From: Kocuria sp. TGY1127_2
GTDB taxonomy: Bacteria > Actinomycetota > Actinomycetes > Actinomycetales > Micrococcaceae
Length of the DNA: 64,000 nucleotides
Assembly: GCF_013394385.1 (NCBI RefSeq)
Contig: NZ_AP022834.1
Span: 1,116,001 to 1,180,000, forward strand
Reading direction: 5' to 3'
Shown here in pieces: positions 8,502 to 18,689 of the stretch. Below the pieces are notes generated by a model. That model had not been told where the DNA came from. It made no database searches and saw only the letters and a program-made list of their open reading frames with translations. Both the position numbers and the translations under genes were made by a program. The stretch's first letter is position 1. Each line of letters begins with the position of its first letter.

Positions 8502-8930
8502 GTGATACCCGGAGAATACCGACTCGCAGAGTCGCCTATCGAATGCAATTCAGGTCGAGAGACCATAACCCTCGACGTCCTGAACCGAGGGGACCGGCCC
8601 GTCCAGGTCGGTTCGCACTTTCACTTCGCTGAAGTCAACCGCGCGTTGGCCTTTGACCGGCACACTGCGCGTGGATTCCGGCTCGACATTCCGGCCGGGA
8701 CCGCGGTTCGCTTCGAACCTGGCGACCGAAAGACCGTGAATTTGGTGGCCTTGGGCGGCGACCGGACCGTTTATGGGTTCCGCGACCTCGTGGACGGGCC
8801 GCTCGACGCCGCCCAGTCGACGGGGCTGAGGGACGAATCCACGCCGGCCCGTCACGAGTCGGCGGCCGGCGACGCCCCGGATCCGCTGCCCAGCCGGGAC
8901 GACGACGACTATTCGAATCAAACGCGCTGA
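8502..8930 (+). CDS. ureB: Urease beta subunit, with C-terminal extension
   Basis: 142-residue UreB, structural partner of UreA and UreC. The beta-subunit core starts at MIPGEY and contains [15 protein letters not shown] and the closing YGFRDLVDG near residue 95. After about residue 102 comes a polar tail rich in Asp, Ser and Pro (ending [12 protein letters not shown]) that ordinary about 100-aa UreB proteins lack. GTG start with GGAAAGGA upstream, 15 nt after ureA. The core is certain; the tail is likely disordered. Confidence 0.96.
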   Translation: MIPGEYRLAESPIECNSGRETITLDVLNRGDRPVQVGSHFHFAEVNRALAFDRHTARGFRLDIPAGTAVRFEPGDRKTVNLVALGGDRTVYGFRDLVDGPLDAAQSTGLRDESTPARHESAAGDAPDPLPSRDDDDYSNQTR

Positions 8931-8955
8931 GCGCCTGGAAAGAACCGAGAAATTC

Positions 8956-10671
8956 TTGAGCTTTGAACTGAGCCGCGACCAATACGCGAATCTGTACGGC
9001 CCCACGACCGGAGATGCCGTGCGCTTGGCGGACACCGAATTGTTCGCCGAAATAGAACAGGATCTCACGACCCCGGGCGAAGAAGCCGTGTTCGGCGGTG
9101 GGAAAGTGATCCGTGACGGCATGGGCCAGAACGGTCAATTGGTCAGGGACGTCGGCGTTCCCGACCTGGTGATCACCAACGTCATCGTCATCGATTGGAC
9201 CGGAATCTACAAGGCCGATGTCGCCGTTCGGGACGGGCACATCATGAAGATCGGCAAATCCGGAAACCCTCACACCATGGACGGAGTCGACATCGTCATC
9301 GGCGTTGCGACGGACGTTATCGCCGGCGAAGGAAAAATCCTGACGGCTGGCGGCATCGATTCTCACATCCACTTCATCAGCCCCGACCAGATCGAAACGG
9401 CCTTGGTCTCAGGGATCACGACCATGATCGGCGGAGGAACAGGACCCAGCGAATCGTCGAAGGCCACGACGATCACTCCCGGTGAATGGAACATTCACAA
9501 TATGCTCCGGTCGTTCGAAGCGTTCCCGATGAATTTCGGGATTCTCGGCAAAGGGCACGGTTCGTCGGTCTCGCCCTTGAGCGAGCAGATCCGTGCGGGA
9601 GCCATTGGACTGAAGGTTCACGAAGACTGGGGTGCGACGCCCTCATCGATCAATACCTCATTGCAGGTAGCAGACCAGTACGACGTCCAAATCGCCATCC
9701 ATACCGACACTCTCAATGAAGCCGGCTTCGTCGAGGACACCAAAGCGGCCATCGACGGGAGGGTCATCCACACCTTCCATACGGAAGGGGCAGGTGGCGG
9801 GCACGCGCCGGACATCATCGAACTGGCCGCGGAGCCCAATATTCTGCCCGCCTCGACGAATCCGACGTTGCCTTATACCCGCAACACGATCGAGGAACAT
9901 CTCGACATGCTCATGGTGTGTCATCACCTTCGAGCCGACATCCCCGAAGACGTCGCCTTCGCGGACTCGCGGATTCGCAAAGAGACGATCGCCGCGGAGG
10001 ACGTCCTTCACGACATGGGAATCTTCTCGATGACCTCATCTGACTCGCAGGCAATGGGCCGCGTCGGTGAGGTAGTCCTGAGGACCTGGCAGGTAGCCCA
10101 CTCGATGAAAAAACAACGAGGCAAGCTCGCCGAGGACGAAGGAACCGCGGGAGACAATTTCCGCATCAAGCGATTCATCTCCAAGTACACCATCAATCCG
10201 GCCATCGCACACGGCGTTTCGGACTCGGTGGGTTCGATCGAAGAGGGGAAATTCGCGGATCTGGTCCTCTGGGAGCCGAAGTTCTTCGGGGCCAAGCCAG
10301 ATCTGATCATCAAGGGCGGACAAATGGTCCACGGTCCCATGGGGGATCCGAATGGATCGATCCCGACCCCGCAGCCCCGGAATTACCGAAAGGCATTCGG
10401 AGCCTTCGGACAGGCGACGGCTTCGTCTTCGATCACGTTCCTGTCCGAGGTCGCGGTCCAGGCTCAAGTACCTCGTCTGCTGGGGCTCAACAAGGTCATC
10501 CGAACGTGCCACGGTATACGCAACCTGACTAAGGCTGATCTCCGATTCAACGGGGAGACACCGAAGTTGTCAGTCGACCCGGAAACCTACGAAGTCAAGG
10601 TCGACGGCGAGCCGATCACGTGCGAGCCGGCCGAGGACCTGCCTCTGACCCAGCGATACTTCCTATTCTGA
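8956..10671 (+). CDS. ureC: Urease alpha subunit (catalytic)
   Basis: 571-residue catalytic subunit with the binickel centre. Ligands line up with the Klebsiella numbering plus three: His137 and His139 (DSHIHF), Lys220 as the carbamylated lysine ([10 protein letters not shown]), His249, His275 and Asp363 ([10 protein letters not shown]). The mobile-flap catalytic His is His323 in MVCHHL. It therefore looks fully active. A TTG start is used at 8956 ([19 protein letters not shown]), with only a weak GAAAGA upstream. Expression may depend on coupling to ureB, 25 nt before. Confidence 0.98.
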   Translation: MSFELSRDQYANLYGPTTGDAVRLADTELFAEIEQDLTTPGEEAVFGGGKVIRDGMGQNGQLVRDVGVPDLVITNVIVIDWTGIYKADVAVRDGHIMKIGKSGNPHTMDGVDIVIGVATDVIAGEGKILTAGGIDSHIHFISPDQIETALVSGITTMIGGGTGPSESSKATTITPGEWNIHNMLRSFEAFPMNFGILGKGHGSSVSPLSEQIRAGAIGLKVHEDWGATPSSINTSLQVADQYDVQIAIHTDTLNEAGFVEDTKAAIDGRVIHTFHTEGAGGGHAPDIIELAAEPNILPASTNPTLPYTRNTIEEHLDMLMVCHHLRADIPEDVAFADSRIRKETIAAEDVLHDMGIFSMTSSDSQAMGRVGEVVLRTWQVAHSMKKQRGKLAEDEGTAGDNFRIKRFISKYTINPAIAHGVSDSVGSIEEGKFADLVLWEPKFFGAKPDLIIKGGQMVHGPMGDPNGSIPTPQPRNYRKAFGAFGQATASSSITFLSEVAVQAQVPRLLGLNKVIRTCHGIRNLTKADLRFNGETPKLSVDPETYEVKVDGEPITCEPAEDLPLTQRYFLF

Positions 10672-10700
10672 ACCGAACCATCCAGCCCAGGAGACAGCTC

Positions 10701-11189
10701 ATGATTGTCACCCGCGTACTCGCTAACGTGCACGAACCCGACGGCCAGGCCCTCGTTGCGGACCGTCACGTCGAGAAAGTCGTACTCCCCAGCCAGGACC
10801 TGGTTAAACGGATCCAACGGCTGACCACGGACCATGGAAACGAATTGGGGCTCCGCCTTCCGTCTCGGTCCCCGGACCTCAAGGACGGGGATGTCTTGGC
10901 TGTCCCTGGAGAAGACGGCGACTCCGCGGTTATCGTGCGCGTCTTGCCAACGGACGTGTTGGTCATCCGGCCGATTTCGATCTTCCACATGGGTCGCATC
11001 GCGCACAGCTTGGGGAACCGGCATTTGCAAGCGCAGTTCTTCGACGAGAACAGCGAGTACGAAGCCGAGGTCATGGTCGTTCAGTACGACCACACCGTCG
11101 AGAGATTCCTCCACGAAGAAAACGTTGACTACGCGCGTCAAGAACGTGTGATGCCTGTGCCGTTCCGTCATGCAGAACACACCCACTGA
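10701..11189 (+). CDS. ureE: Urease accessory protein UreE (nickel metallochaperone)
   Basis: 162-residue chaperone that delivers Ni(II) to the UreFGD-apourease complex. The N-terminal domain (MIVTRVLANV ... VEKVVLPSQDL) and the C-terminal metal domain with the central His in IFHMGRIAHSLGNRHLQ are visible. The C-terminus ends in RHAEHTH, a short His-rich tail. The ATG at 10701 follows CAGGAGA; an in-frame ATG at 10620 lies inside ureC and is rejected. Its 3' end overlaps ureF by 20 nt, indicating translational coupling. Confidence 0.94.
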   Translation: MIVTRVLANVHEPDGQALVADRHVEKVVLPSQDLVKRIQRLTTDHGNELGLRLPSRSPDLKDGDVLAVPGEDGDSAVIVRVLPTDVLVIRPISIFHMGRIAHSLGNRHLQAQFFDENSEYEAEVMVVQYDHTVERFLHEENVDYARQERVMPVPFRHAEHTH

Positions 11190-11883
11190 ACCGGAGGGCA
11201 CCACGGCACTGACTCGTTTGATGGGTCTGATGCAACTGACGGATTCCGCGATACCGACCGGAGCCTTCAGTCATTCGCTCGGATTCGAAACGTACATGAG
11301 CCGAGGGGAACTGGACGACGAGGATACTTTCGCCGATTGGCTGCGCATGTTCGTGGAGCAACAACTGACGTACACCGACGCGGCGGCCATCCGTATCGTC
11401 TACCGTGCGTCCTGTGAAGAAGAAATCGTGGACCTGGACGAACTGATTATCGCCCAAGCCCTGCCACGGCAGATACGTGACGGGGGGATCACCATGGGGC
11501 GTCGGCTTCTGTCCATCGGCGCGGCCAGCTACTCGGGACGCTGGACCGAGGCCTACGCCCGGTCGGTCGATGACGGAAGAAGCCACGGCCATCAGGCCAT
11601 CTCAATGGCAGTGCTCGCGCGTGACCTGGGGGTCCCGGAAGACGAGGCCGTTGCCTCTCATGTTTACGCCTCGGTGATCTCGCTGACACAGAACGCCGTG
11701 CGGGGGATCCCACTGGGGCAGAACGCAGGACAGCGAATCGTCGCAGCGCTGCAACCCGAAGTCTTGCGCGCTGTAGAAGCGTCCAGGCAGCTGAGGGCCG
11801 AAGACCTCGGGGCAATATCGCCTGGACTCGAGATTGCCCAAATGGCACATGAGCGTCAGCGTGCGCGCCTCTTCATGAGCTGA
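11170..11883 (+). CDS. ureF: Urease accessory protein UreF
   Basis: 237-residue all-helical activation protein that bridges UreD and the GTPase UreG on apourease. The family block LMQLTDSAIPTGAFSHSLGFETY is near residue 20, and GGITMGRRLL and SVISLTQNAVRGIPLGQ are also present. Length matches the family. The start overlaps ureE, and ureG follows 25 nt later. Confidence 0.95.
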   Translation: MQNTPTEPEGTTALTRLMGLMQLTDSAIPTGAFSHSLGFETYMSRGELDDEDTFADWLRMFVEQQLTYTDAAAIRIVYRASCEEEIVDLDELIIAQALPRQIRDGGITMGRRLLSIGAASYSGRWTEAYARSVDDGRSHGHQAISMAVLARDLGVPEDEAVASHVYASVISLTQNAVRGIPLGQNAGQRIVAALQPEVLRAVEASRQLRAEDLGAISPGLEIAQMAHERQRARLFMS

Positions 11884-11908
11884 AAACACGAATTGAAGGA
11901 GAAGAACA

Positions 11909-12520
11909 ATGGAACCTGTGATTATAGGGATCGGTGGCCCTGTCGGCGCCGGAAAAACACAGCTGATCGAGCGCGTCTCTCGCGCCATGAGCCAGGAGAT
12001 ACCCATGGCCGCGATCACGAACGACATATACACGATCGAGGATGCCAAAATCCTCGCCCGCAACTCAGTCCTGCCGGAGGACAGAATCATCGGGTTGGAA
12101 ACGGGTGGATGCCCCCACACGGCCGTCCGCGAAGACACGTCCATGAACGAAGCCGCCATCGGGGAAATGAGGAAGCGGCACGAGGATCTGCAGATCATTT
12201 TCGTCGAATCCGGCGGAGACAATCTTTCCGCGACCTTCAGTCCAGAGCTCGTGGACTTCTCGATCTACGTCATCGACGTTGCTCAGGGGGAGAAAATCCC
12301 CAGGAAAGCTGGTCAAGGCATGATCAAATCCGACTTCTTCATTATCAATAAGACCGATTTGGCCCCGTATGTCGGCGCCGACCTGTCCGTCATGGAGGCC
12401 GATTCGCGGGTGTTCCGCCAGTACAAACCTTTTGCCATGACCAACCTGGTGACCGACGAAGGGCTCGAAGCCGTTCTGAAATGGATACGCACAGATGTCC
12501 TCATGATGGACCTTGCCTAA
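11909..12520 (+). CDS. ureG: Urease accessory GTPase UreG
   Basis: 203-residue SIMIBI-class GTPase that powers nickel insertion. Walker A is [11 protein letters not shown] near residues 9-19. The metal-binding CPH motif lies in [13 protein letters not shown], and the NKxD base-specificity motif is NKTD. The ATG at 11909 has AAGGAGAAGA just before. Its stop codon is immediately followed by the GTG of ureD. Confidence 0.97.
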   Translation: MEPVIIGIGGPVGAGKTQLIERVSRAMSQEIPMAAITNDIYTIEDAKILARNSVLPEDRIIGLETGGCPHTAVREDTSMNEAAIGEMRKRHEDLQIIFVESGGDNLSATFSPELVDFSIYVIDVAQGEKIPRKAGQGMIKSDFFIINKTDLAPYVGADLSVMEADSRVFRQYKPFAMTNLVTDEGLEAVLKWIRTDVLMMDLA

Positions 12521-13423
12521 GTGAAAGATCGGGAGACAGCGGACAGCAGGGGCTGGGGCCGCCCGACGTCGTGCGGTGACTCGGCAGGACGGTTGCGTCT
12601 TGGAATCGATGTCCGGAACGGCCGGTCGTTCGCGGCGGACCAATACCACGAGAACGCCCTGCGGGTCCTCAAGCCCCTGTACCTGGATTCGTCGGGGCAA
12701 GTGGTCTACACCATGGTCAATCCCGGTGGCGCCTACTTCGGATCAGACGTCTACGAGATAGACATCGAGGTCAAGGACGATGCTTCCCTTCTCCTCACGA
12801 CTCAGTCAGCGACCAAGGTCTACAAGACTCCGCAAGGGCCGGCACGTCAACGCATGCGCATTTCGCTCGGCCGCGGAGCAACCCTGGAATCCGTGCCCGA
12901 CCAGCTGATCGTCTACAGGGAAGGACAGTACTTCCAGGACACCGTGATCGACATGCACCCTCAGTCCTCGTTGCTGACCTGCGAAATCATCACACCCGGA
13001 TGGTCGCCCACCGGAGCGAGCTTCGCATACCAGGAGCTGCGCATGCGCACCGAGATTCGGGCCCGGACGGAAGGTGGCCGACGTCGGGTGGCCGTGGACC
13101 AACTTCGGATCAAACCGGGCGAGGGAACGGAAGTCTCCGGCGTGGGATTCATGGAGGGGCACAGCCATACGGGCCAGCTTCTCGTCGCGGATCGGCGCCT
13201 GGACGAGCGACTCTACGAGGACCTCGCGGACATCATGGACGCCTCGAACACCATGTCCGGGATGACTCGAGTCGGAGCTCAACGACAAGACGGTCTCGCG
13301 TGCTGGGCCATGAGAAGCCTTGCCCACAGCACCGCTGATATCCACGACCTGCACCTCGCCGTCGCGAACGAAGTCAGGTCGCGACTGCGCAACCAGGGAC
13401 GGATGAACCTCCGTAAGTACTGA
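12521..13423 (+). CDS. ureD: Urease accessory protein UreD (UreH)
   Basis: 300-residue scaffold that binds apourease first and recruits UreF/UreG. Family blocks include LYLDSSGQVVYTMVNPGGAYFGSD, LLTTQSATKVYKT, and VPDQLIVYREGQYFQDT. The GTG at 12521 abuts the ureG stop with no gap. The first 25 or so residues are not conserved, so a slightly later start is possible. It ends the urease accessory run; the nickel permease follows after 38 nt. Confidence 0.92.
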   Translation: MKDRETADSRGWGRPTSCGDSAGRLRLGIDVRNGRSFAADQYHENALRVLKPLYLDSSGQVVYTMVNPGGAYFGSDVYEIDIEVKDDASLLLTTQSATKVYKTPQGPARQRMRISLGRGATLESVPDQLIVYREGQYFQDTVIDMHPQSSLLTCEIITPGWSPTGASFAYQELRMRTEIRARTEGGRRRVAVDQLRIKPGEGTEVSGVGFMEGHSHTGQLLVADRRLDERLYEDLADIMDASNTMSGMTRVGAQRQDGLACWAMRSLAHSTADIHDLHLAVANEVRSRLRNQGRMNLRKY

Positions 13424-13461
13424 TTGCCCTCGAATCACGCCTATTAGAAAGGGGAGAGTCG

Positions 13462-14556
13462 ATGACGGATGTGTCTGCCTCGGCGCTCTACAGCCGCTAC
13501 GTCACACGCAGGGAAAGCCTGCCTCTCAGGACCCGAGTCGGATTCACCCTGGGCGCCGTAGGTTCGCTTCATCTCATCGCCCTCGGTCTCTTGCTGACCG
13601 CATTCGTTCCCGGATCGCAGCCCTTGGCGCTCGGCGTCGTGCTGACGGCCTATGTCGCCGGAATGAAACACAGCTACGACTGGGACCACGTAGCCGCGAT
13701 CGACAATTCGACGCGTAAATTCGTCGCCGACGGAAGGAATCCGGCGAGCGTAGGGTTTGCATTCAGCTTGGGCCACTCCATGGTCGTAACTCTCGCCGGA
13801 ATCATGGTCATAGCAGGCGTGCACTTCGTCCACGGCGCGTTCGAGGAGGGGAGCACGGCGAATCTCGTGCTCGGGCTGATAGGAGCCGGTGTATCGGGTT
13901 TCTACCTGTTGGTCCTTGGTCTGTACAACAGCGGAATCGCGGTTCGACTGATCCGCAGGGCGCGGACGGGCCACAGATTGCCTCAGGGACATCGACACGA
14001 TCTCGACGAAAACTGGGGCTTGGTATCCCGTTTGCTCAGAGGACCCCTGTCCAGAGTGCGCAGTCCTCGTGACATCTTCGTCATTGGTTTCCTCTTCGGC
14101 CTCGGATTCGACACGGCGACGACGATCGGACTGCTGTTGCTGACGGCCAGTGCGTCGTTGGCAGGGGTGCCTGCTGTCGCATTGCTCGGCCTTCCCTTTG
14201 CCTTCACCGCAGCGATGACGCTATGCGACACCTTGAACGGCCTCGGAATGATGCGGTTGTACTCCTCTGCGCTGGCAGACAACACGTCCCGAATACGATT
14301 CAACGCAACCGTCACCGCCGTCTCATCGCTCGCCGCGCTCCTGATCTCCATCCTCACGCTGGGTGGCTTCTTCCACGGACTCTTGGGTCTGAAGGATCCT
14401 GTGACCACGTGGCTGGCCGAGATCGACTTGGGTGACGCAGGATTGGTTCTCGTCGGTTGTTTCGTTGCAGTCTGGGCGGGATTTGCCCTGACGGAACGTC
14501 GGCGACACAAATCTGCCGAATCCGGCCCGTCGACAAGTGAACGGATCGGGGCCTGA
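13462..14556 (+). CDS. Nickel/cobalt permease, NiCoT family (HoxN/NixA-like)
   Basis: 364-residue membrane protein of the NiCoT family, about eight transmembrane segments. The family signature HX4DH in helix II appears as KHSYDWDHVAAIDN near residue 73, and the second block GHSMVVTLAG and later GFLFGLGFDTATTIGLL match the other conserved helices. ATG with GGGGAGAG upstream. Its position between ureD and a urea channel indicates nickel for urease as the physiological cargo. Confidence 0.93.
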   Translation: MTDVSASALYSRYVTRRESLPLRTRVGFTLGAVGSLHLIALGLLLTAFVPGSQPLALGVVLTAYVAGMKHSYDWDHVAAIDNSTRKFVADGRNPASVGFAFSLGHSMVVTLAGIMVIAGVHFVHGAFEEGSTANLVLGLIGAGVSGFYLLVLGLYNSGIAVRLIRRARTGHRLPQGHRHDLDENWGLVSRLLRGPLSRVRSPRDIFVIGFLFGLGFDTATTIGLLLLTASASLAGVPAVALLGLPFAFTAAMTLCDTLNGLGMMRLYSSALADNTSRIRFNATVTAVSSLAALLISILTLGGFFHGLLGLKDPVTTWLAEIDLGDAGLVLVGCFVAVWAGFALTERRRHKSAESGPSTSERIGA

Positions 14557-14564
14557 ACGTTCAC

Positions 14565-15488
14565 ATGTATGCGCCCCTTATCTCAACTGCTTCCGTCGTG
14601 GCTCGAGGCCTCGGCCAAATCTTCTTTGTCCGGAGCGCGCTGACCGGTCTGGGAATCGTCATAGGGCTTTCGTTCTCCTCGTGGAGCATTGCGGGACTCG
14701 TCGTGCTGGGAAGCCTCGTTCAGACTTTCGGTGCCTACTTCCTCCAGCATCGCCGGTCAGAGATCGATGACGGACTCATGGGCTACAACGGGGCATTGGT
14801 CGGTGCGGCCGCGGCGTGGGAGTTGGGCGGCACGTGGCCCGCGGTTCTTGTGACGGTAGTAGGCAGCTTCGCATGTATCCCCGTCCATGAAATGATCCGG
14901 TGGCTGTGGTCCTTGCCGTGGCTCCGGCGGTTCGACCTGCCGGTCTCCACCGCGCCCTTCTGCATCATTGCGGGACTCGAGCACGGTGCAATAGTGCCCC
15001 TGCTCAGAACCGAGTCGAGTGCGACTCCGGTGAGCTCCTTTTCCGGCTATGAGCTCGGACTGTTCCAGGATTTCTCGGAGGTCATCCTCTCAACGGGTCT
15101 CGTGACCGGCCTCGTGATCGTCCTCTCGTTGTTTCTCGGATCCTGGAAGATCGGTGTGGCTTCCCTCGCGGGCAGCGCTTTGGCTATTGGGTTCGGCATT
15201 GCCGTTCACTCTCCGACGGCGAACCTGAGCGCCGGGTTGACCGGCTATTCGGCAGTGTTGGCAGCGATTGCCCTGGGCGCCGTCGTGCTACCGGAGAGGC
15301 CATGGGGTGTGCGGGCCGGCGCCGTCGTCGCCGGCGTCGGGCTGACTTTGGCTTTCAACCATCTGTTGGCGCTCACGGGAGGCCCCGTGTTCACCTGGCC
15401 CTTCCTCCTCTCGATGTGGCTCGTCATGGTCGTGGTGAAGTTTCGGAAGGCCCGAATCTTTCCTCGCGCCGTCACGAAGGTGGAGTGA
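14565..15488 (+). CDS. Urea channel/transporter (UT family)
   Basis: 307-residue membrane protein of the bacterial and eukaryotic UT urea-channel family. The repeated signature is present: GLMGYNGALVGAAAAW in the first half and LSAGLTGYSAVLAAIALG in the second. About ten hydrophobic helices are predicted by eye. It begins 8 nt after the nickel permease stop and shares its transcript. With ureABCEFGD and the nickel permease it makes a self-sufficient urea-use module. Confidence 0.92.
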   Translation: MYAPLISTASVVARGLGQIFFVRSALTGLGIVIGLSFSSWSIAGLVVLGSLVQTFGAYFLQHRRSEIDDGLMGYNGALVGAAAAWELGGTWPAVLVTVVGSFACIPVHEMIRWLWSLPWLRRFDLPVSTAPFCIIAGLEHGAIVPLLRTESSATPVSSFSGYELGLFQDFSEVILSTGLVTGLVIVLSLFLGSWKIGVASLAGSALAIGFGIAVHSPTANLSAGLTGYSAVLAAIALGAVVLPERPWGVRAGAVVAGVGLTLAFNHLLALTGGPVFTWPFLLSMWLVMVVVKFRKARIFPRAVTKVE

Positions 15489-15501
15489 AAGACAATCCTT
15501 G

Positions 15502-15507
15502 TAGACT
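15502..15507 (+). promoter_or_regulatory. Candidate -10 box for leaderless argS mRNA
   Basis: TAGACT ends 6 nt before the argS GTG, the spacing expected if transcription begins at the start codon. No Shine-Dalgarno fits between. No convincing -35 is seen. Confidence 0.5.
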
Positions 15508-15513
15508 GGACGA

Positions 15514-17172
15514 GTGACTCCCGAAGAACTCTCCGATGCAATATCCGCGTGCCTCCACCAGGCCATCGACTCTGGGCAGCTCGAGCTGGTCGAGGGACAA
15601 GCCCTGCCAGAAGTGAAGGTCGAGCGTCCCAAGAATCGCCAGCACGGTGACTGGAGCACCAACATCGCTCTGCAGCTCGCCAAGCGTGTGGGCAAAAACC
15701 CTCGTGAGGTAGCCCAGGTCCTCTCGGAGTGGATCATCGCGATCGACGGCGTGTCCGACGTGGACATAGCCGGTCCGGGATTCCTCAACATTGTTCTCGA
15801 CGCGGCCGCAGCCGGTGTTCTGGCGCAGAACATTCTCGAGGCCGGAGCGTCGTACGGTTGGTCCACCAAGCTCGACGGCATGCACATCAACTTGGAATTC
15901 GTCTCCGCCAACCCCACTGGGCCGATTCACCTCGGCGGCACGCGTTGGGCAGCCGTGGGCGACTCGCTGGCACGCATCCTGACGGCCAACGGTGCTCAGG
16001 TCACCCGCGAGTACTACTTCAATGACCACGGGACGCAGATCGATCGATTCTCCGGTTCGTTGCTGGCCAAAGCTCGCGGCGAGGCGGCCCCAGAGAACGG
16101 TTACGGCGGGCAGTACATCGACGACATCGCACAGCGTGTGCTCCGTGAAGTGCCCGACGCCTTGGAATCGAATGATCCTCAGGAGGTATTCCGGAAATAC
16201 GGAGTGGCGATGATGTTCGAGGACATCAAGAAGTCATTGCACGATTTCGGGGTGGACTTCGACGTCTATTTCCACGAGAACTCGCTCTTCGATTCCGGCG
16301 AGGTTGATCGGGTCCTCGAGCAGCTCAAGGGCAGCGACAAACTCTACTTCGCAGACGGCGCGTGGTGGCTCCGGTCGACCGACTACGGCGACGACAAGGA
16401 TCGGGTCGTCATCAAATCTGACGGAAACGCTGCATACATCGCCGGCGACATTGCTTACATCGCCGACAAGCGGGCTCGGGGCGCGAACCTGGCGATCTAC
16501 ATGCTGGGTGCCGATCACCACGGTTACATTGCCAGGCTTAAGGCCGCCGCGGCGGCGATCGGCGACGACCCGGATGCTGTCGAAGTCATGATCGGCCAGA
16601 TGGTCAATCTGGTCCGCGACGGCAAGGCCATCCGGATGTCCAAGCGGGCCGGCACAGTCGTGACCATGGAAGATCTGGTCGATGCCGTGGGAACCGATGC
16701 CGCGCGCTATTCTCTGACCAGATACTCGGTCGATTCCAACATCGACATTGATCTGGACCTGCTCACCCGGCGGTCCAACGAGAACCCTGTGTTCTACGTT
16801 CAGTACGCGCACGCTCGCACGTGCGCGGTAGCCCGTAACGCGGCCGACGCCGGAGTGACGCGTTCGGCGGAGAGCTTCGACGCCTCGTTGTTGAGCACTC
16901 CGGCGGATGAGGAACTTCTCGCGGCCTTGGGGCAGTTCCCCGGTGTGCTCGTCGAAGCCGCGGAGTTCCGCGAACCGCATCGTGTGGCTCGCTATCTGGA
17001 GCGTCTGGCGGGTGCATACCATCGTTGGTACGACGCGTGCCGCGTAACGCCCAAGGGCGACGAAGAAATAACCGTTATCCATCGGACTCGCCTGGCCTTG
17101 AACGATGCCACGACCCAGGTGTTGGCCAATGGTTTGCACCTCTTGGGCGTCACCGCACCGGAGAGGATGTAA
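15514..17172 (+). CDS. argS: Arginyl-tRNA synthetase
   Basis: 552-residue class I synthetase that charges tRNA-Arg. The HIGH-type motif is [13 protein letters not shown] near residue 131 and the KMSKS-type motif is IRMSKRAG near residue 371. The DALR anticodon-binding domain closes the protein ([21 protein letters not shown]). The GTG at 15514 is chosen because the N-terminus fits the Arg-specific N domain and the -10 box sits just upstream. First gene of the argS-lysA-hom-thrC-thrB run. Confidence 0.97.
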   Translation: MTPEELSDAISACLHQAIDSGQLELVEGQALPEVKVERPKNRQHGDWSTNIALQLAKRVGKNPREVAQVLSEWIIAIDGVSDVDIAGPGFLNIVLDAAAAGVLAQNILEAGASYGWSTKLDGMHINLEFVSANPTGPIHLGGTRWAAVGDSLARILTANGAQVTREYYFNDHGTQIDRFSGSLLAKARGEAAPENGYGGQYIDDIAQRVLREVPDALESNDPQEVFRKYGVAMMFEDIKKSLHDFGVDFDVYFHENSLFDSGEVDRVLEQLKGSDKLYFADGAWWLRSTDYGDDKDRVVIKSDGNAAYIAGDIAYIADKRARGANLAIYMLGADHHGYIARLKAAAAAIGDDPDAVEVMIGQMVNLVRDGKAIRMSKRAGTVVTMEDLVDAVGTDAARYSLTRYSVDSNIDIDLDLLTRRSNENPVFYVQYAHARTCAVARNAADAGVTRSAESFDASLLSTPADEELLAALGQFPGVLVEAAEFREPHRVARYLERLAGAYHRWYDACRVTPKGDEEITVIHRTRLALNDATTQVLANGLHLLGVTAPERM

Positions 17173-18660
17173 ATGGGCAAGGCACAGTCGACCGTGGTCC
17201 CGGAATGGCTCAGCCTTCCCTCCGACCCGGCAGAGCTGGACCGGCACATCTGGACCCCTTCTTATGGTCGTGACGGCTCGGGCGAGCTGACCATCGACGG
17301 CCAGACTGCCTCCAGCCTTGTCGAGCAGTTCGGAACACCGCAATACGTCTATTCCGAAGAGACATTCCGCACCCGCGCTCGCGAGTACCGCACCGCATTC
17401 GAAAAGGCCTTTGGCGAATACGGCGCCGAGGTCTCGGTCTATTACGCCGGAAAGGCGTTCCTCTGCTCGGCCGTCGTACGGTGGGCCCGGGAAGAAGGGC
17501 TCAACTTGGATACGGCGTCCGGGGGAGAACTTGCCCTGGGACTTGCCGCCGGCATGCCGGGGGCGCGAATTGCCCTGCACGGCAACAACAAATCGGAAAA
17601 CGAGATTCGCAGGGCACTCGAGAACGGTCTCGGACGGATCGTAGCCGATTCCGTTCCCGAACTTTTCATGATCGACCGCATCGCACGCAACATGGGCGTC
17701 ACGGCCCCAGTCATGATTCGCATCACCCCCGGTGTGCATGCCGAGACGCATGATTTCATCGCCACGGCCCACGAGGACCAGAAGTTCGGGTTGTCGCTGG
17801 CCGAAGGGACGGCTGCATTGGCCGAATCCGACGTCGATGCATCACTGTGGTCCGAAACGGCGGTTGCCTCCTCGGACTCTGTGGCGATGCTCGCTGCCCT
17901 GACCGCGGATGCGTTGGACGGGCTGGACCTGCGCGGATTCCACTGCCACATCGGTTCCCAGATCTTCGAGGCCGATGGCTTCGGCCTCGCTGCCCAGCGA
18001 CTGCTGACATTCATTTCAGACGTATCGAACCGAATTGACGCGAACATCCCCGAACTTGACCTGGGCGGCGGCTACGGCATCGGCTACATCGAGGGGGATA
18101 CCCCTCGACGCGCCGACGTCATAGCCCGTGATCTGGCACGCAGCGTCGCGGATACCTGCTCGTCACTGGGACTGGACATACCCCACATTTCGATCGAGCC
18201 AGGCCGCGCATTGACCGGACCCGCGGGCACCACGCTGTACACCGTGGGAACCATCAAGGACGTTGCGATCGATTCCGGATCCGGCCGGACTCAGGTGCGT
18301 CGCTACGTCTCAGTAGACGGTGGCATGTCGGATAACGCGCGCCCGGTTCTGTACGACGCGGATTACTCCGTTGTTGTGGCCAACCGGGCCCCCAGCGGAG
18401 AACAAGTTCTTTCCCGCGTGGTGGGCAAACACTGCGAATCCGGCGACGTCGTGGTTCGTTATTGCTACTTGCCCGCCGACCTCGCGAGCGGTGACGTTCT
18501 TGCCGTGGCGGCCACTGGGGCGTACTGCTGGGCGCTCTCGAGCAACTACAACTACCTTCCGCGTCCCGGCGTGGTAGCGACTTCCTCGGGGCGCCCTCCA
18601 CGCGTGATCGTGCGCGGTGAAACCGAGGAAGACCTTTTCGCCAGGGACGCCGGCCTCTGA
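17173..18660 (+). CDS. lysA: Diaminopimelate decarboxylase
   Basis: 495-residue PLP enzyme for the last step of lysine synthesis (meso-DAP to lysine). The PLP lysine is in VYYAGKAFLCSAV near residue 94, the glycine-rich phosphate loop is LDLGGGYGIGY, and the substrate/PLP residues SIEPGRALTGPAG and HCESGDVV are present. The ATG directly follows the argS stop, with GAGAGGAT as the ribosome-binding site inside argS. The argS-lysA-hom order is conserved in actinobacteria. Confidence 0.97.
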   Translation: MGKAQSTVVPEWLSLPSDPAELDRHIWTPSYGRDGSGELTIDGQTASSLVEQFGTPQYVYSEETFRTRAREYRTAFEKAFGEYGAEVSVYYAGKAFLCSAVVRWAREEGLNLDTASGGELALGLAAGMPGARIALHGNNKSENEIRRALENGLGRIVADSVPELFMIDRIARNMGVTAPVMIRITPGVHAETHDFIATAHEDQKFGLSLAEGTAALAESDVDASLWSETAVASSDSVAMLAALTADALDGLDLRGFHCHIGSQIFEADGFGLAAQRLLTFISDVSNRIDANIPELDLGGGYGIGYIEGDTPRRADVIARDLARSVADTCSSLGLDIPHISIEPGRALTGPAGTTLYTVGTIKDVAIDSGSGRTQVRRYVSVDGGMSDNARPVLYDADYSVVVANRAPSGEQVLSRVVGKHCESGDVVVRYCYLPADLASGDVLAVAATGAYCWALSSNYNYLPRPGVVATSSGRPPRVIVRGETEEDLFARDAGL

Positions 18661-18689
18661 GCCGACATACCGACTTGCTAGGAGAAACT

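Noticed and set aside
16234-17772. 512-codon minus-strand frame across argS-lysA
   Set aside because: Antisense to two clear enzymes, no ribosome-binding site and no domain.
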